From positions 62,001 through 126,000 of the forward strand of contig NZ_JARHUJ010000004.1 of NCBI RefSeq assembly GCF_029223285.1: DNA of 64,000 nt, read 5' to 3'. The position numbers and the translations under genes are program-made. Below are positions 18,208 through 25,518 of this stretch, piece by piece. Source of the DNA: Paraflavitalea sp. CAU 1676. Its GTDB lineage: Bacteria; Bacteroidota; Bacteroidia; Chitinophagales; Chitinophagaceae. The notes beneath the pieces are model-generated. The model was not told the DNA's origin. It saw nothing but the letters and a program-made list of their open reading frames with translations, and searched no databases. Each line of letters starts with the position of its first letter. The stretch's first letter is position 1.

Positions 18208-18942
18208 TCAGCCACTCACGGCTACTCTGATAAAGGTATTCCCATTCTTCATCGAATATTTCTTTTTCACCTGCTCGTGCCCTTTTACGGTATACCACTG
18301 CAAAGTGAAAGTATTACCGGTAGTAACGCGAACACGCCAACACCAAACCGGTCCCGCGGCAGACAAAGAAATCAACTCCTTATCCTCGACAAATACCGTT
18401 GTGACGTATTCGAAATAACGAAGCCCGGGATTTACCGTTTTCAGGATGAATTGTTTATTTTGTTCAAGCGGTAAAGCTGCAATCAATTCATCGGTCATAA
18501 CTCCATTATAGAACCCGTTGTCGGCTTGCATGGTTTGTTTGGTGCTATCCTTAAAGATTATCTTATTGTCTATACTGTTTCCCCGGAACAATACCTGTTC
18601 CTGGTGCAATTCCGATTGTATGTCCGTAAAATAGGCAAGGGGACGCAGGGTGTATAGATCGCAGTAGCTGGAGTCTCTGTCGATCGCTTTTGCTGTTTGA
18701 TACTGTTGGATGATCAACCATGCTTCTTTACCGTTATAAATAGTTTTTTCAATGGAACGGGTTAATAAGGCATTGAAATTGATCGTTCCTGCTCCTGTTT
18801 CTGTGTACTGAATATATTTCCGGGTTGCAGGGCCGATTGATTGGTGTATTTTTTTTATTTCAAAGGTGTCCCTTTTAAAGGCGAGTGTCGAAATGGCCAG
18901 TAACAGAAAGGAAGGGAGGAGGTATATTGATTTGTTGGTCAT
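18208..18942 (-). CDS. Exported hypothetical protein, DUF3108-like
   Basis: 244 aa with a probable signal peptide (residues 1-21). Mature part beta-rich, with DSSYCDLYTLRPLAYF, a later NGFYNGVMTDELIAALPL and a C-terminal strand set ending in WYTVKG and MKNGNTFIRV. The pattern (substrate-like conversion of two long antiparallel sheets) is reminiscent of DUF3108-type periplasmic proteins, but I am not sure. Function unknown. Confidence 0.6.
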   Translation of the reverse strand: MTNKSIYLLPSFLLLAISTLAFKRDTFEIKKIHQSIGPATRKYIQYTETGAGTINFNALLTRSIEKTIYNGKEAWLIIQQYQTAKAIDRDSSYCDLYTLRPLAYFTDIQSELHQEQVLFRGNSIDNKIIFKDSTKQTMQADNGFYNGVMTDELIAALPLEQNKQFILKTVNPGLRYFEYVTTVFVEDKELISLSAAGPVWCWRVRVTTGNTFTLQWYTVKGHEQVKKKYSMKNGNTFIRVAVSG

Positions 18943-19063
18943 GGTTATTTAGGAATTTGCCTTCACCAAAATACCTTTCCCAACCTTACAAATCTCAATG
19001 AACTGATTCAAATGTTCAATTGGTGGGGTGTAAATGCAATTATTGATGTTGAAGGAATGACAA

Positions 19064-20029
19064 TTACCGGTTTCCCACCTCATTGCCATTAACCAAAGAG
19101 AATTGTTTCTTAGTAATATCCAAAATCAGGACATGGTTCATAAAGAGCTTATTCCCTGTCATGCCGCCAATACCCATGCGCATCATTTGATTTACCTGGT
19201 TTGTACTGGCACCTTCTATCCAGGTAATGGTGCGCAGCGGAAGTGACCGGGAGGCCATCGTGATGCTATCGGTGGACGGCAGGGAATGGGCAGTGAGTGT
19301 TTTACCCCAGGACTGTACAGGGTATCCGGATATGGCGGTGGTATCACTGGCTAGCCGGTAACAGGTGGCTTTATCTGTGAGCAGTTCGAAGGCGCTGGAG
19401 CCTGAATCAAAATAAAGCATCGATTGGCGGCCATCGATGGTGGCCGGAAGCAAAATACGACGCATGGCATAAATGAATTGGGCCGATGCTTGTTGGCTGA
19501 ATTGAGCAGGCAGCTTGTCGGTAATAACCAATTGTTTACGGGGATAATCAAGTATGACAACCTTATTGTCGAGCAGGTCGGTCCCGATGGTGCCGATAAT
19601 GGGCAATAAGTTGCCACCTGGATTACTGTTCTTCTCTTCGAAGTCTATGACAGCAATTTTTGAGGCTTTGACGGACATCGGGCCAGCCTTGAATTGAAAG
19701 TTCGTTAAGCTGTCGTTGCTACTGACGGAGGTAGCCGACGGAGTGTAACGTGGATAAAAAGCCTGCAGGGCCTGTCTGTAGAAAATGGTACTGGGCGATC
19801 CTGTATCAAATTGCATGAACAGTTTCCGCTTGCTGCAGGGTAAAGTAACCGGAATCAACAGAGCGGCTTGTGGCTCCCAGCGGTCGTTGAGCGAATCACC
19901 TTTCCAATGGAGGGGAAGGGTATAATGGCCGGAAGGTAGTAGTAGCTGATTCGGCAGCGGTGCTTGTGCGACTACCTGAGCTGTGAGGCCCAAAAGACAG
20001 GAGAAAACGGTAATGAGTAGTTTTTTCAT
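19064..20029 (-). CDS. Secreted aspartic-protease-like protein with two DxGS motifs
   Basis: 321 aa, signal peptide to about residue 21 (VVAQA). Two active-site-like motifs, FDTGSPS (Asp75) and FDSGSSA (Asp208), lie about 130 residues apart, each flanked by hydrophobic strands. GTIGTDLLDNKVVILDY in the first half is the psi-loop/Gly-rich strand typical of retropepsin/pepsin folds. Having both halves in one chain suggests a bilobal (pepsin-like) protease and not a dimeric retropepsin. Bacterial pepsin homologues exist but are uncommon. It would act outside the cytoplasm; substrate unknown. It could instead be a non-proteolytic relative. Confidence 0.75.
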   Translation of the reverse strand: MKKLLITVFSCLLGLTAQVVAQAPLPNQLLLPSGHYTLPLHWKGDSLNDRWEPQAALLIPVTLPCSKRKLFMQFDTGSPSTIFYRQALQAFYPRYTPSATSVSSNDSLTNFQFKAGPMSVKASKIAVIDFEEKNSNPGGNLLPIIGTIGTDLLDNKVVILDYPRKQLVITDKLPAQFSQQASAQFIYAMRRILLPATIDGRQSMLYFDSGSSAFELLTDKATCYRLASDTTAISGYPVQSWGKTLTAHSLPSTDSITMASRSLPLRTITWIEGASTNQVNQMMRMGIGGMTGNKLFMNHVLILDITKKQFSLVNGNEVGNR

Positions 20030-20102
20030 GCAGCAAAGGTATCTGCATGTTTAGCCGGGCGTACCGTCATTGCCCCGACATTTACCCGACATTCTCTGTG
20101 AA

Positions 20103-20717
20103 TCAGCCTCTTATATAAGATGCTCGGTTGTAATTCCTGATCTTCAAAGCGGTAGTGCCAATGATGAGGGCATTGAGAATATACATGGCGGCGAAGATCC
20201 AGATATAATTCAGCAGGTTGCTTTTGTCGAACCAGGTTGCTTGAATGAGGTTGTATACGAGGGTCAGGAATAGTAAGAAATGCGTGCAAACAGTCCAGTA
20301 GATCTGCTGACGAATGATACGCTGACCGGTAGTTTGCAGGGTATCGTCTTTTTCTTTCCTCTTTTTAAGTAACAGAATTGGAATCAGGAAATGAATGAAT
20401 GGAACAACCAGGTAGGCGAAGGCTGAGAGATTAAGCAGTTGGAGAAAATGGCAGTTCTCATCCCGGCGAATGGGTTGATGATCTTGTAAATGGCTGGAAA
20501 GATTAATATTTCTGAGGCATGACCTTACGGGAATAAATTCTTCGAAGGGCATATTGAGGGCCGATGCTATGGCCTTGAGGGTGTAATCACGGGGTATGCT
20601 TTCATCACTTTCAATGCGTTGAATGGTGCGTACGGTGATCGTTGCTCTCTCTGCCAGTTGTTCCTGCGTAAGGCCTTTACTCTTTCTGGCGCTTACTACT
20701 TTGTGTCCAAGACTCAT
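20103..20717 (-). CDS. XRE-family regulator with C-terminal membrane domain
   Basis: 204 aa from ATG 20717 (MSLGHKVVSARKSKGL). Residues 4-60 form a Cro/CI helix-turn-helix (LTQEQLAERATITVRTIQRIES). Residues 90-195 contain two or three hydrophobic segments (near 103-125, 147-167 and 173-192), so the DNA-binding part would be tethered to the cytoplasmic membrane. This architecture, with a small DUF4870-like membrane domain, is common in Bacteroidota. Target and signal unknown. Confidence 0.82.
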   Translation of the reverse strand: MSLGHKVVSARKSKGLTQEQLAERATITVRTIQRIESDESIPRDYTLKAIASALNMPFEEFIPVRSCLRNINLSSHLQDHQPIRRDENCHFLQLLNLSAFAYLVVPFIHFLIPILLLKKRKEKDDTLQTTGQRIIRQQIYWTVCTHFLLFLTLVYNLIQATWFDKSNLLNYIWIFAAMYILNALIIGTTALKIRNYNRASYIRG

Positions 20718-20982
20718 ACTTGTAGAACTATCATTAGGGTACTCCTTAAGCAAAGCCGGTGCCACCGGCTTCGTAAAACTTAGGGGTAGCAACAACAAAG
20801 ATAAACGGAGAACCTGAATGCCGGAAATATTGTGCAGTCCATTACGGGTTCTTACTTATGCAAATTGTGGAAAATACGCTGTAATAAATTAGCTGTTAAT
20901 GATTTAAATACGGGCTGATTGCGAAGTTTTAAAATGAGGAAGCCGACGCCGGAATGCAATTTCCGGCTGCTCAGGATAAGAA

Positions 20983-21942
20983 TTACCTAAAAAGCAGCAT
21001 AGCCAGGCTGCCACAAAGCGCTTTCACGAGCATGAGTCCGTCGATGATAAATAGGTAATAAAGGATCGATTTCCGTTGGTGCATGGACCAGGCCACCCAG
21101 ATCAGTGTAACGAAAGGAATGATGTTGATCACGATCTTCATCGGGTGGAAGCGGAGGGCCAGGGCAAACAGGATAAAAGAAGCCAGCCCAACCACGCATA
21201 AAGGAATAATGATATAAAAGATCGTTTTGCGCAGGCCTGCATTTACCACAAAGGTCTTCAACTGCCGGTTGTAGTCGACGGCATAGTCCTTAATATCGAA
21301 CATGATACACAGCACGGTGATGAACATGAAGTTCTTGATGAAGAACCAGGCACCCACCAAGGTGGGTTGAAAATCGACGCCGCGCTCCATGCAGGAAAAT
21401 AGCAAGGGATAAACGGTGACCAGGCCAGCCCACGCAAAACCAATGACAAAAGGTTTGAGCCAACCCGAATTGCGGAGACTAAACCGCCCGAACTTATGGT
21501 GATTGAATCCGTAGTACAGCAGTGCTGTGACCGGGAAAATGAAGATCAGGAGCCAGCTGGATAGCGGTTGCTGCAGGAGGTGATGCCAATACCTGTACGC
21601 GAGGTAACCGCCGCCTGTCGCTACGATCACCGTTAGCATAATCTGGGAAATAAATACCCATTTCCTGAATTGGATATACCAATTGGTCCTTTTGTTGGTG
21701 GTCTCAACGGTGACCTCAGTAATATAGGCTTTGGTGTAATAGAGAATGGTGGCGCAGAAAACCAGTAGATAGTACAGCCAGTCGTTCAACGGATATAGTT
21801 GTTGCAGGCTGGCTTCGATAGAAAGCGCAACTGCACAAATACCATAAAAGTAATTACCGAAAAAGATGAAGCGGATCACAGCATGGTGAAAAGCATTTTT
21901 CATGGGTAAAGTCCCGGCTGATTTATGAACTGCTGCTGCCAT
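20983..21942 (-). CDS. Polytopic membrane protein, UbiA-like without first Asp-rich motif
   Basis: 319 aa (or 306 aa from ATG 21903) with about eight or nine transmembrane segments. The order and a FDIKDYAVDYNRQLKT segment between middle helices look like the second Asp-rich loop of UbiA prenyltransferases. The first NDxxDxxxD-type motif is not evident, the equivalent region reading YYTKAYITE. It may therefore be a non-catalytic or divergent UbiA-fold protein. The neighbours give no pathway clue. Confidence 0.65.
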   Translation of the reverse strand: MAAAVHKSAGTLPMKNAFHHAVIRFIFFGNYFYGICAVALSIEASLQQLYPLNDWLYYLLVFCATILYYTKAYITEVTVETTNKRTNWYIQFRKWVFISQIMLTVIVATGGGYLAYRYWHHLLQQPLSSWLLIFIFPVTALLYYGFNHHKFGRFSLRNSGWLKPFVIGFAWAGLVTVYPLLFSCMERGVDFQPTLVGAWFFIKNFMFITVLCIMFDIKDYAVDYNRQLKTFVVNAGLRKTIFYIIIPLCVVGLASFILFALALRFHPMKIVINIIPFVTLIWVAWSMHQRKSILYYLFIIDGLMLVKALCGSLAMLLFR

Positions 21943-22004
21943 TGAAAAACTACTGGTAATGGCTTCTCAAGTTACACCAAACCGGTCAAGCCGGCAAAAA
22001 GGGG

Positions 22005-22742
22005 CTAATGCACGGCCTTTTTGGAGGCATTGTATCGCTTGAGTAATTGCAGGGTATGTTGCAGGGATCTTTTATCGGCCCAGCCATCGTGGCCGGGAAT
22101 GATGTAGGCGGGCGTTGGGAATTTCTTCATGACCTTGTGAATGGAAGACGGCCATACGTCTACGTTGGCGTCGGAGAGATTGCCGAGGCTGGTGGCTTCG
22201 GTGCTTTTTACAAAGCAGCCCCCATACAACACTTTGTCTTTCGGCAGCCAGATCACAATATTGTCCGGTGCATGGCCGGGGCCAGGATAGAAGATGTTGA
22301 TCTGCTGACTGCCGATCCTGAAGGTTGTATCGCCGGCAAATTGATGCGCCGCCTGCGGTTCTCCCTTCTCTTTGCAAAGAACCAGCGTTTGTTGCGACGA
22401 CCAGGTACTGATACCCTTTGATTTCAGGAAGTCGATGCCGCCGGTGCGGTCTTCATGGAAGTGGGTAGAAATGGAACGTACAACGGGTTGATGATGCTTA
22501 GCCTCGATAGAGTCGAGCAGTGGCTGGAACTGGGTAGTATCCCAGGGTGTATCGAATAATACAACGCCATTGTCCGTGACCAGGTAGGCGCTGTTGGAAG
22601 GTACAGGTGTGTTCTGGTATAGGTTGTAGGTGGTATACACGTAGATATTGCCGGTCAGGTGCGTAATCTTTAATTTGGGCGACTGCGCGGAGGCAAACAT
22701 GGTGGTTACAAGAACGGCGAGTAGCAGGCTGAAGTGTTTCAT
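22005..22742 (-). CDS. Subclass B1 metallo-beta-lactamase
   Basis: 245 aa with signal peptide (cleavage near ASAQ, residue 20). All B1 active-site ligands are visible with B1-like spacing: STHFHEDRTGG (His94, His96, Asp98), GPGHAPDN (His157), GGCFVKS (Cys176, with Lys179 at the substrate-binding position) and IPGHDGW (His218). GNLSDANVDVWP is also typical of B1 enzymes. Family members hydrolyse penicillins, cephalosporins and carbapenems in the periplasm using two zinc ions. The gene stands alone, without integron or mobile element, which fits an intrinsic chromosomal enzyme like those of other Bacteroidota. Activity and spectrum are not known from the sequence. Confidence 0.92.
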   Translation of the reverse strand: MKHFSLLLAVLVTTMFASAQSPKLKITHLTGNIYVYTTYNLYQNTPVPSNSAYLVTDNGVVLFDTPWDTTQFQPLLDSIEAKHHQPVVRSISTHFHEDRTGGIDFLKSKGISTWSSQQTLVLCKEKGEPQAAHQFAGDTTFRIGSQQINIFYPGPGHAPDNIVIWLPKDKVLYGGCFVKSTEATSLGNLSDANVDVWPSSIHKVMKKFPTPAYIIPGHDGWADKRSLQHTLQLLKRYNASKKAVH

Positions 22743-22820
22743 GGCGATTATGTATGATTAACTGGTTCTTTTTTCAGACGAGCACCTGCACACCCGGCGA
22801 ATAATATGCCAGATCGAAAA

Positions 22821-23330
22821 TTATGGGTTCCATTTTTTTAGCCAGTTGATTTGTTCTTCCGTGTCTGGTACTTTAAGTCCGCGGGCTTTGCTGACGTGTT
22901 CGATCAGGTTGTTGAACGGGAGGCCGAGGTGAAGCAACAGGCATCCTGCGATAATAGACGAGCGTCCAATGCCCATGCGGCAATGAATGACGATGGTTTT
23001 TCCGTTGCCGAGCGATTGCTGTAAGGAGGTCACCAGATCCCTCACTTTACCGGAGTGGGCAGGAATATTTCTATCGGGTATTGGATAGTTGATGAATTGA
23101 ATATCGTACTGAGCACAAAGGTCTGGCTGCCTGCTAAGCCCCAGCTCACGTATTTCGTGAGATTCTAATAAGGAAACCATAACACCAATACCTTGTTTTG
23201 CAAGGTTTGCTATTTCACCTTGCAACCATTCTTCTCCCCTGGGGCGTGCCATAATGCCTATCCGGGCTTGATTCGAAGTTTGGTGAAGCCAGTATACTTT
23301 GGAATGCATGAATATTTTTAATGTGATCAT
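22821..23330 (-). CDS. Dual-specificity/tyrosine phosphatase-like protein
   Basis: 169 aa from ATG 23330; a second ATG seven codons in (23309) is possible. The phosphate-binding loop HCRMGIGRS (His116-Ser124) has the HCx5R pattern with Cys117 and Arg123. An upstream Asp candidate lies in YPIPDRNIP (Asp86), as the general acid. It would dephosphorylate protein or small-molecule phosphoesters in the cytoplasm. Its ATG immediately follows the stop codon of the unknown upstream gene, so the two are probably translationally coupled. Confidence 0.85.
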   Translation of the reverse strand: MITLKIFMHSKVYWLHQTSNQARIGIMARPRGEEWLQGEIANLAKQGIGVMVSLLESHEIRELGLSRQPDLCAQYDIQFINYPIPDRNIPAHSGKVRDLVTSLQQSLGNGKTIVIHCRMGIGRSSIIAGCLLLHLGLPFNNLIEHVSKARGLKVPDTEEQINWLKKWNP

Positions 23331-23906
23331 TTAGTCCCAGTCCTCAAATTCCAAAGCTTGTTGAAGAAGGAAAATACTGGCAAAGAGTAGCATTAAGTTC
23401 TGATGGCCTGTGAGTTCAATCTCCCCCTCGAACGCCACCCTTGAGTGAGTGAGTGTTTGAATAAACCAATATTTTGGTTTACGAATTTGCACTGAATAAT
23501 TGACCCATTGGGTAGGATTGCCCACTTGGATAGTGAGCACCTTGATCTGCTTATCGAACAACGATACTCCTTCGTTGATTTTACCAGCCTTGTAAACCTG
23601 ATCGCCCAGGAATAGTTTCCCATAAGGAGTCCATTCGCTTGTTTTCTCTTTCCGGTCGTATCGGCCAATGGTTTGATTGGTCGTTTGATCAATGATCGGG
23701 TACTGCTTGCTCCGCAGGAATCTATAAATGTACTCAATCCTGATATCGCATTCCCCAAACCCAATAAATGAAACAGTATCACTATGAAAGAATTTACCAA
23801 TCACCTTATCCTGCGACGAAACGGTGAACATTGAACAGCAGTCCAGCCGGCCGTAGCCTGCCATATACCGATGCTCCAGTAATTCTTTCCTGATGGAGTA
23901 TTGCAT
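23331..23906 (-). CDS. Hypothetical protein coupled to the phosphatase gene
   Basis: 191 aa, no signal peptide. Mostly alternating beta strands with short turns (KVIGKFF, TIGRYDRKEK, YGKLFLGDQVYK, KVLTIQVGN), ending in a hydrophobic helix (HQNLMLLFASIFLLQQAL). The strand pattern is reminiscent of tubby-C/LURP-one-like beta barrels that end in a central helix, but I cannot confirm it. Its stop codon touches the phosphatase start, suggesting a joint function. Confidence 0.6.
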   Translation of the reverse strand: MQYSIRKELLEHRYMAGYGRLDCCSMFTVSSQDKVIGKFFHSDTVSFIGFGECDIRIEYIYRFLRSKQYPIIDQTTNQTIGRYDRKEKTSEWTPYGKLFLGDQVYKAGKINEGVSLFDKQIKVLTIQVGNPTQWVNYSVQIRKPKYWFIQTLTHSRVAFEGEIELTGHQNLMLLFASIFLLQQALEFEDWD

Positions 23907-23928
23907 ACCAGTTTGTATGCGCTACAAG

Positions 23929-24885
23929 TTATTGCTTTTTATCGGTTAGCCAAACCACCTTCTGCTCGGGCGTATGTTCTTGTCCGATGATGTCGCGGTA
24001 CAGGTCGGGGCGGCGGGCTTTGAGGTATCGGTAGCCACCTGCCTGCCTGAGTTTTTCGGGGGTAAGGGTAGCAGTTACGAAATCATCGCCGAGGGTGCGG
24101 CATTCTGCGATGATATCTCCAAAAGGATCGAGGATCATGGAGCACCCATTCTTTAGTTGGTCGTCGTCCATACCAATGGGGTTGGAGAAGACCGTATAGA
24201 TGGCATTGTCATAAGCGCGTGCGGGCAGCCACTTCATCAGCCAGTCGCGCCCTTTCATTCCATCAAATTCAAGGCGCAAGGAGGTAGGGTCTGCTTCCCG
24301 GTTTTCCCAAAGGGTTGGGTCTACGAAGCCAGCTCCCGGACGGGTAGAGGGTGTACACATCGTTACATGCGGCATGAAGATCACCTGGGCTCCGAGCAGG
24401 GTGGTGGCCCTTACGTTCTCGATCACATTGTTGTCGTAGCAAATTAGGATACCGCATTTCCAGCCATGCAAGTCAAACACGCAGTATTGATCGCCGGGTG
24501 TAAGATGCGGGTTGATGAAAGGATGTAGTTTCCGGTATTTAGCGACCAATCCATTTTTATCCACGCACACGTAGGCTTTGTAGAGATAGTCCTGGTCGTC
24601 TTTTTCAAACAGTCCGGCCAGTATCGTGATATCGTATTTGATCGCTATGTTTTGCAGTTGACGGATACTATCACCCTCCGGTATCAATTCTGCAATGGCC
24701 AGCATTTGCTCTTTAGAGAGTTGGCGGGCGAAGGTATAACCGGTGATGGAGCACTCATGAAACGCGATCACCTGTGCGCCCTGAGCTGCTGCTTTGCCAG
24801 CCAGCTGATCTATGATGGAAAGATTGTATGCTTTATCGCCGCTTTTGTTTTCGAACTGGGCGGTAGCTATTTTGAGATTGTTCAT
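23929..24885 (-). CDS. Carbon-nitrogen hydrolase (nitrilase superfamily)
   Basis: 318 aa, cytoplasmic. The catalytic triad of the family is readable: Glu44 in FHECSITGY, Lys119 in KYRKLHPF and Cys149 in GILICYDN. It hydrolyses a C-N bond (amide or N-carbamoyl) with an acyl-enzyme on the cysteine. An active site tyrosine follows the cysteine, as in some aliphatic-amidase or N-carbamoylputrescine-amidase-like branches. Substrate not predictable. The GNAT gene lies directly upstream on the same strand. Confidence 0.92.
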   Translation of the reverse strand: MNNLKIATAQFENKSGDKAYNLSIIDQLAGKAAAQGAQVIAFHECSITGYTFARQLSKEQMLAIAELIPEGDSIRQLQNIAIKYDITILAGLFEKDDQDYLYKAYVCVDKNGLVAKYRKLHPFINPHLTPGDQYCVFDLHGWKCGILICYDNNVIENVRATTLLGAQVIFMPHVTMCTPSTRPGAGFVDPTLWENREADPTSLRLEFDGMKGRDWLMKWLPARAYDNAIYTVFSNPIGMDDDQLKNGCSMILDPFGDIIAECRTLGDDFVTATLTPEKLRQAGGYRYLKARRPDLYRDIIGQEHTPEQKVVWLTDKKQ

Positions 24886-24908
24886 AATTAACTTTTTTTC
24901 TCAACCCA

Positions 24909-25421
24909 TTACCAGGGCAGACCCTGCAAATCGATTGAAGCTGGTGTTATTGGTGTGCCCGGACTAAGCAACATCGTATTGGCTGCCCATAAACGGCGTC
25001 CCTGGGGTTGGTCGAAATATACTTCACTGTTTACCGCATACCATCCCAATTGGTTGTAATAGGGGATCATCGCATCGGCACATAACAAGAGCCCTTGCCC
25101 GCATCGCAGGTCGGTAAACAGGAAATGGCGTGTGTTGTTCAATAAGCGTGTTGCGTAACCTTTTCTCCGGTACTCGGGTGGTGTGATGACGTTATTGATG
25201 CCGCCTGCCTTGCAGGGAACGCCATCAATCAATATGTTTCGCTCGATGATATTGTAAAACGAAAGTATCCTTTCGTCTTCCATGTACAGGATGGTCCAGT
25301 GGGGAGTTGCCCAGCTCGTTTCCTGCACTATAGGGATATGACCAAACTCTGCATGAATAGCCTGATGGAGTTGCAGGCGGGTGCCTTCGCTTAACTCGTC
25401 ATATTTTTCAATGCGGATCAT
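24909..25421 (-). CDS. GNAT-family N-acetyltransferase
   Basis: 170 aa from ATG 25421 (MIRIEKYDEL); an upstream GTG would add 20 residues and overlaps the SecA side. Motif A of the fold, the acetyl-CoA pyrophosphate loop, is in PPEYRRKGYATRLL (about 97-110). N-terminal beta strands and the conserved INNVITPPEYR are typical. It transfers acetyl groups to an amine substrate that cannot be inferred. It lies 97 bp from the secA stop, on the same strand. Confidence 0.85.
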   Translation of the reverse strand: MIRIEKYDELSEGTRLQLHQAIHAEFGHIPIVQETSWATPHWTILYMEDERILSFYNIIERNILIDGVPCKAGGINNVITPPEYRRKGYATRLLNNTRHFLFTDLRCGQGLLLCADAMIPYYNQLGWYAVNSEVYFDQPQGRRLWAANTMLLSPGTPITPASIDLQGLPW

Positions 25422-25518
25422 CGCAGTGAAGGTAGCCGATTTCACTGCAATTGCCGCTACCTCCAACAAAAAAGCACCCACGAATGTGGATGCTTTAAGA
25501 TATTATTTACAGTTGTAC

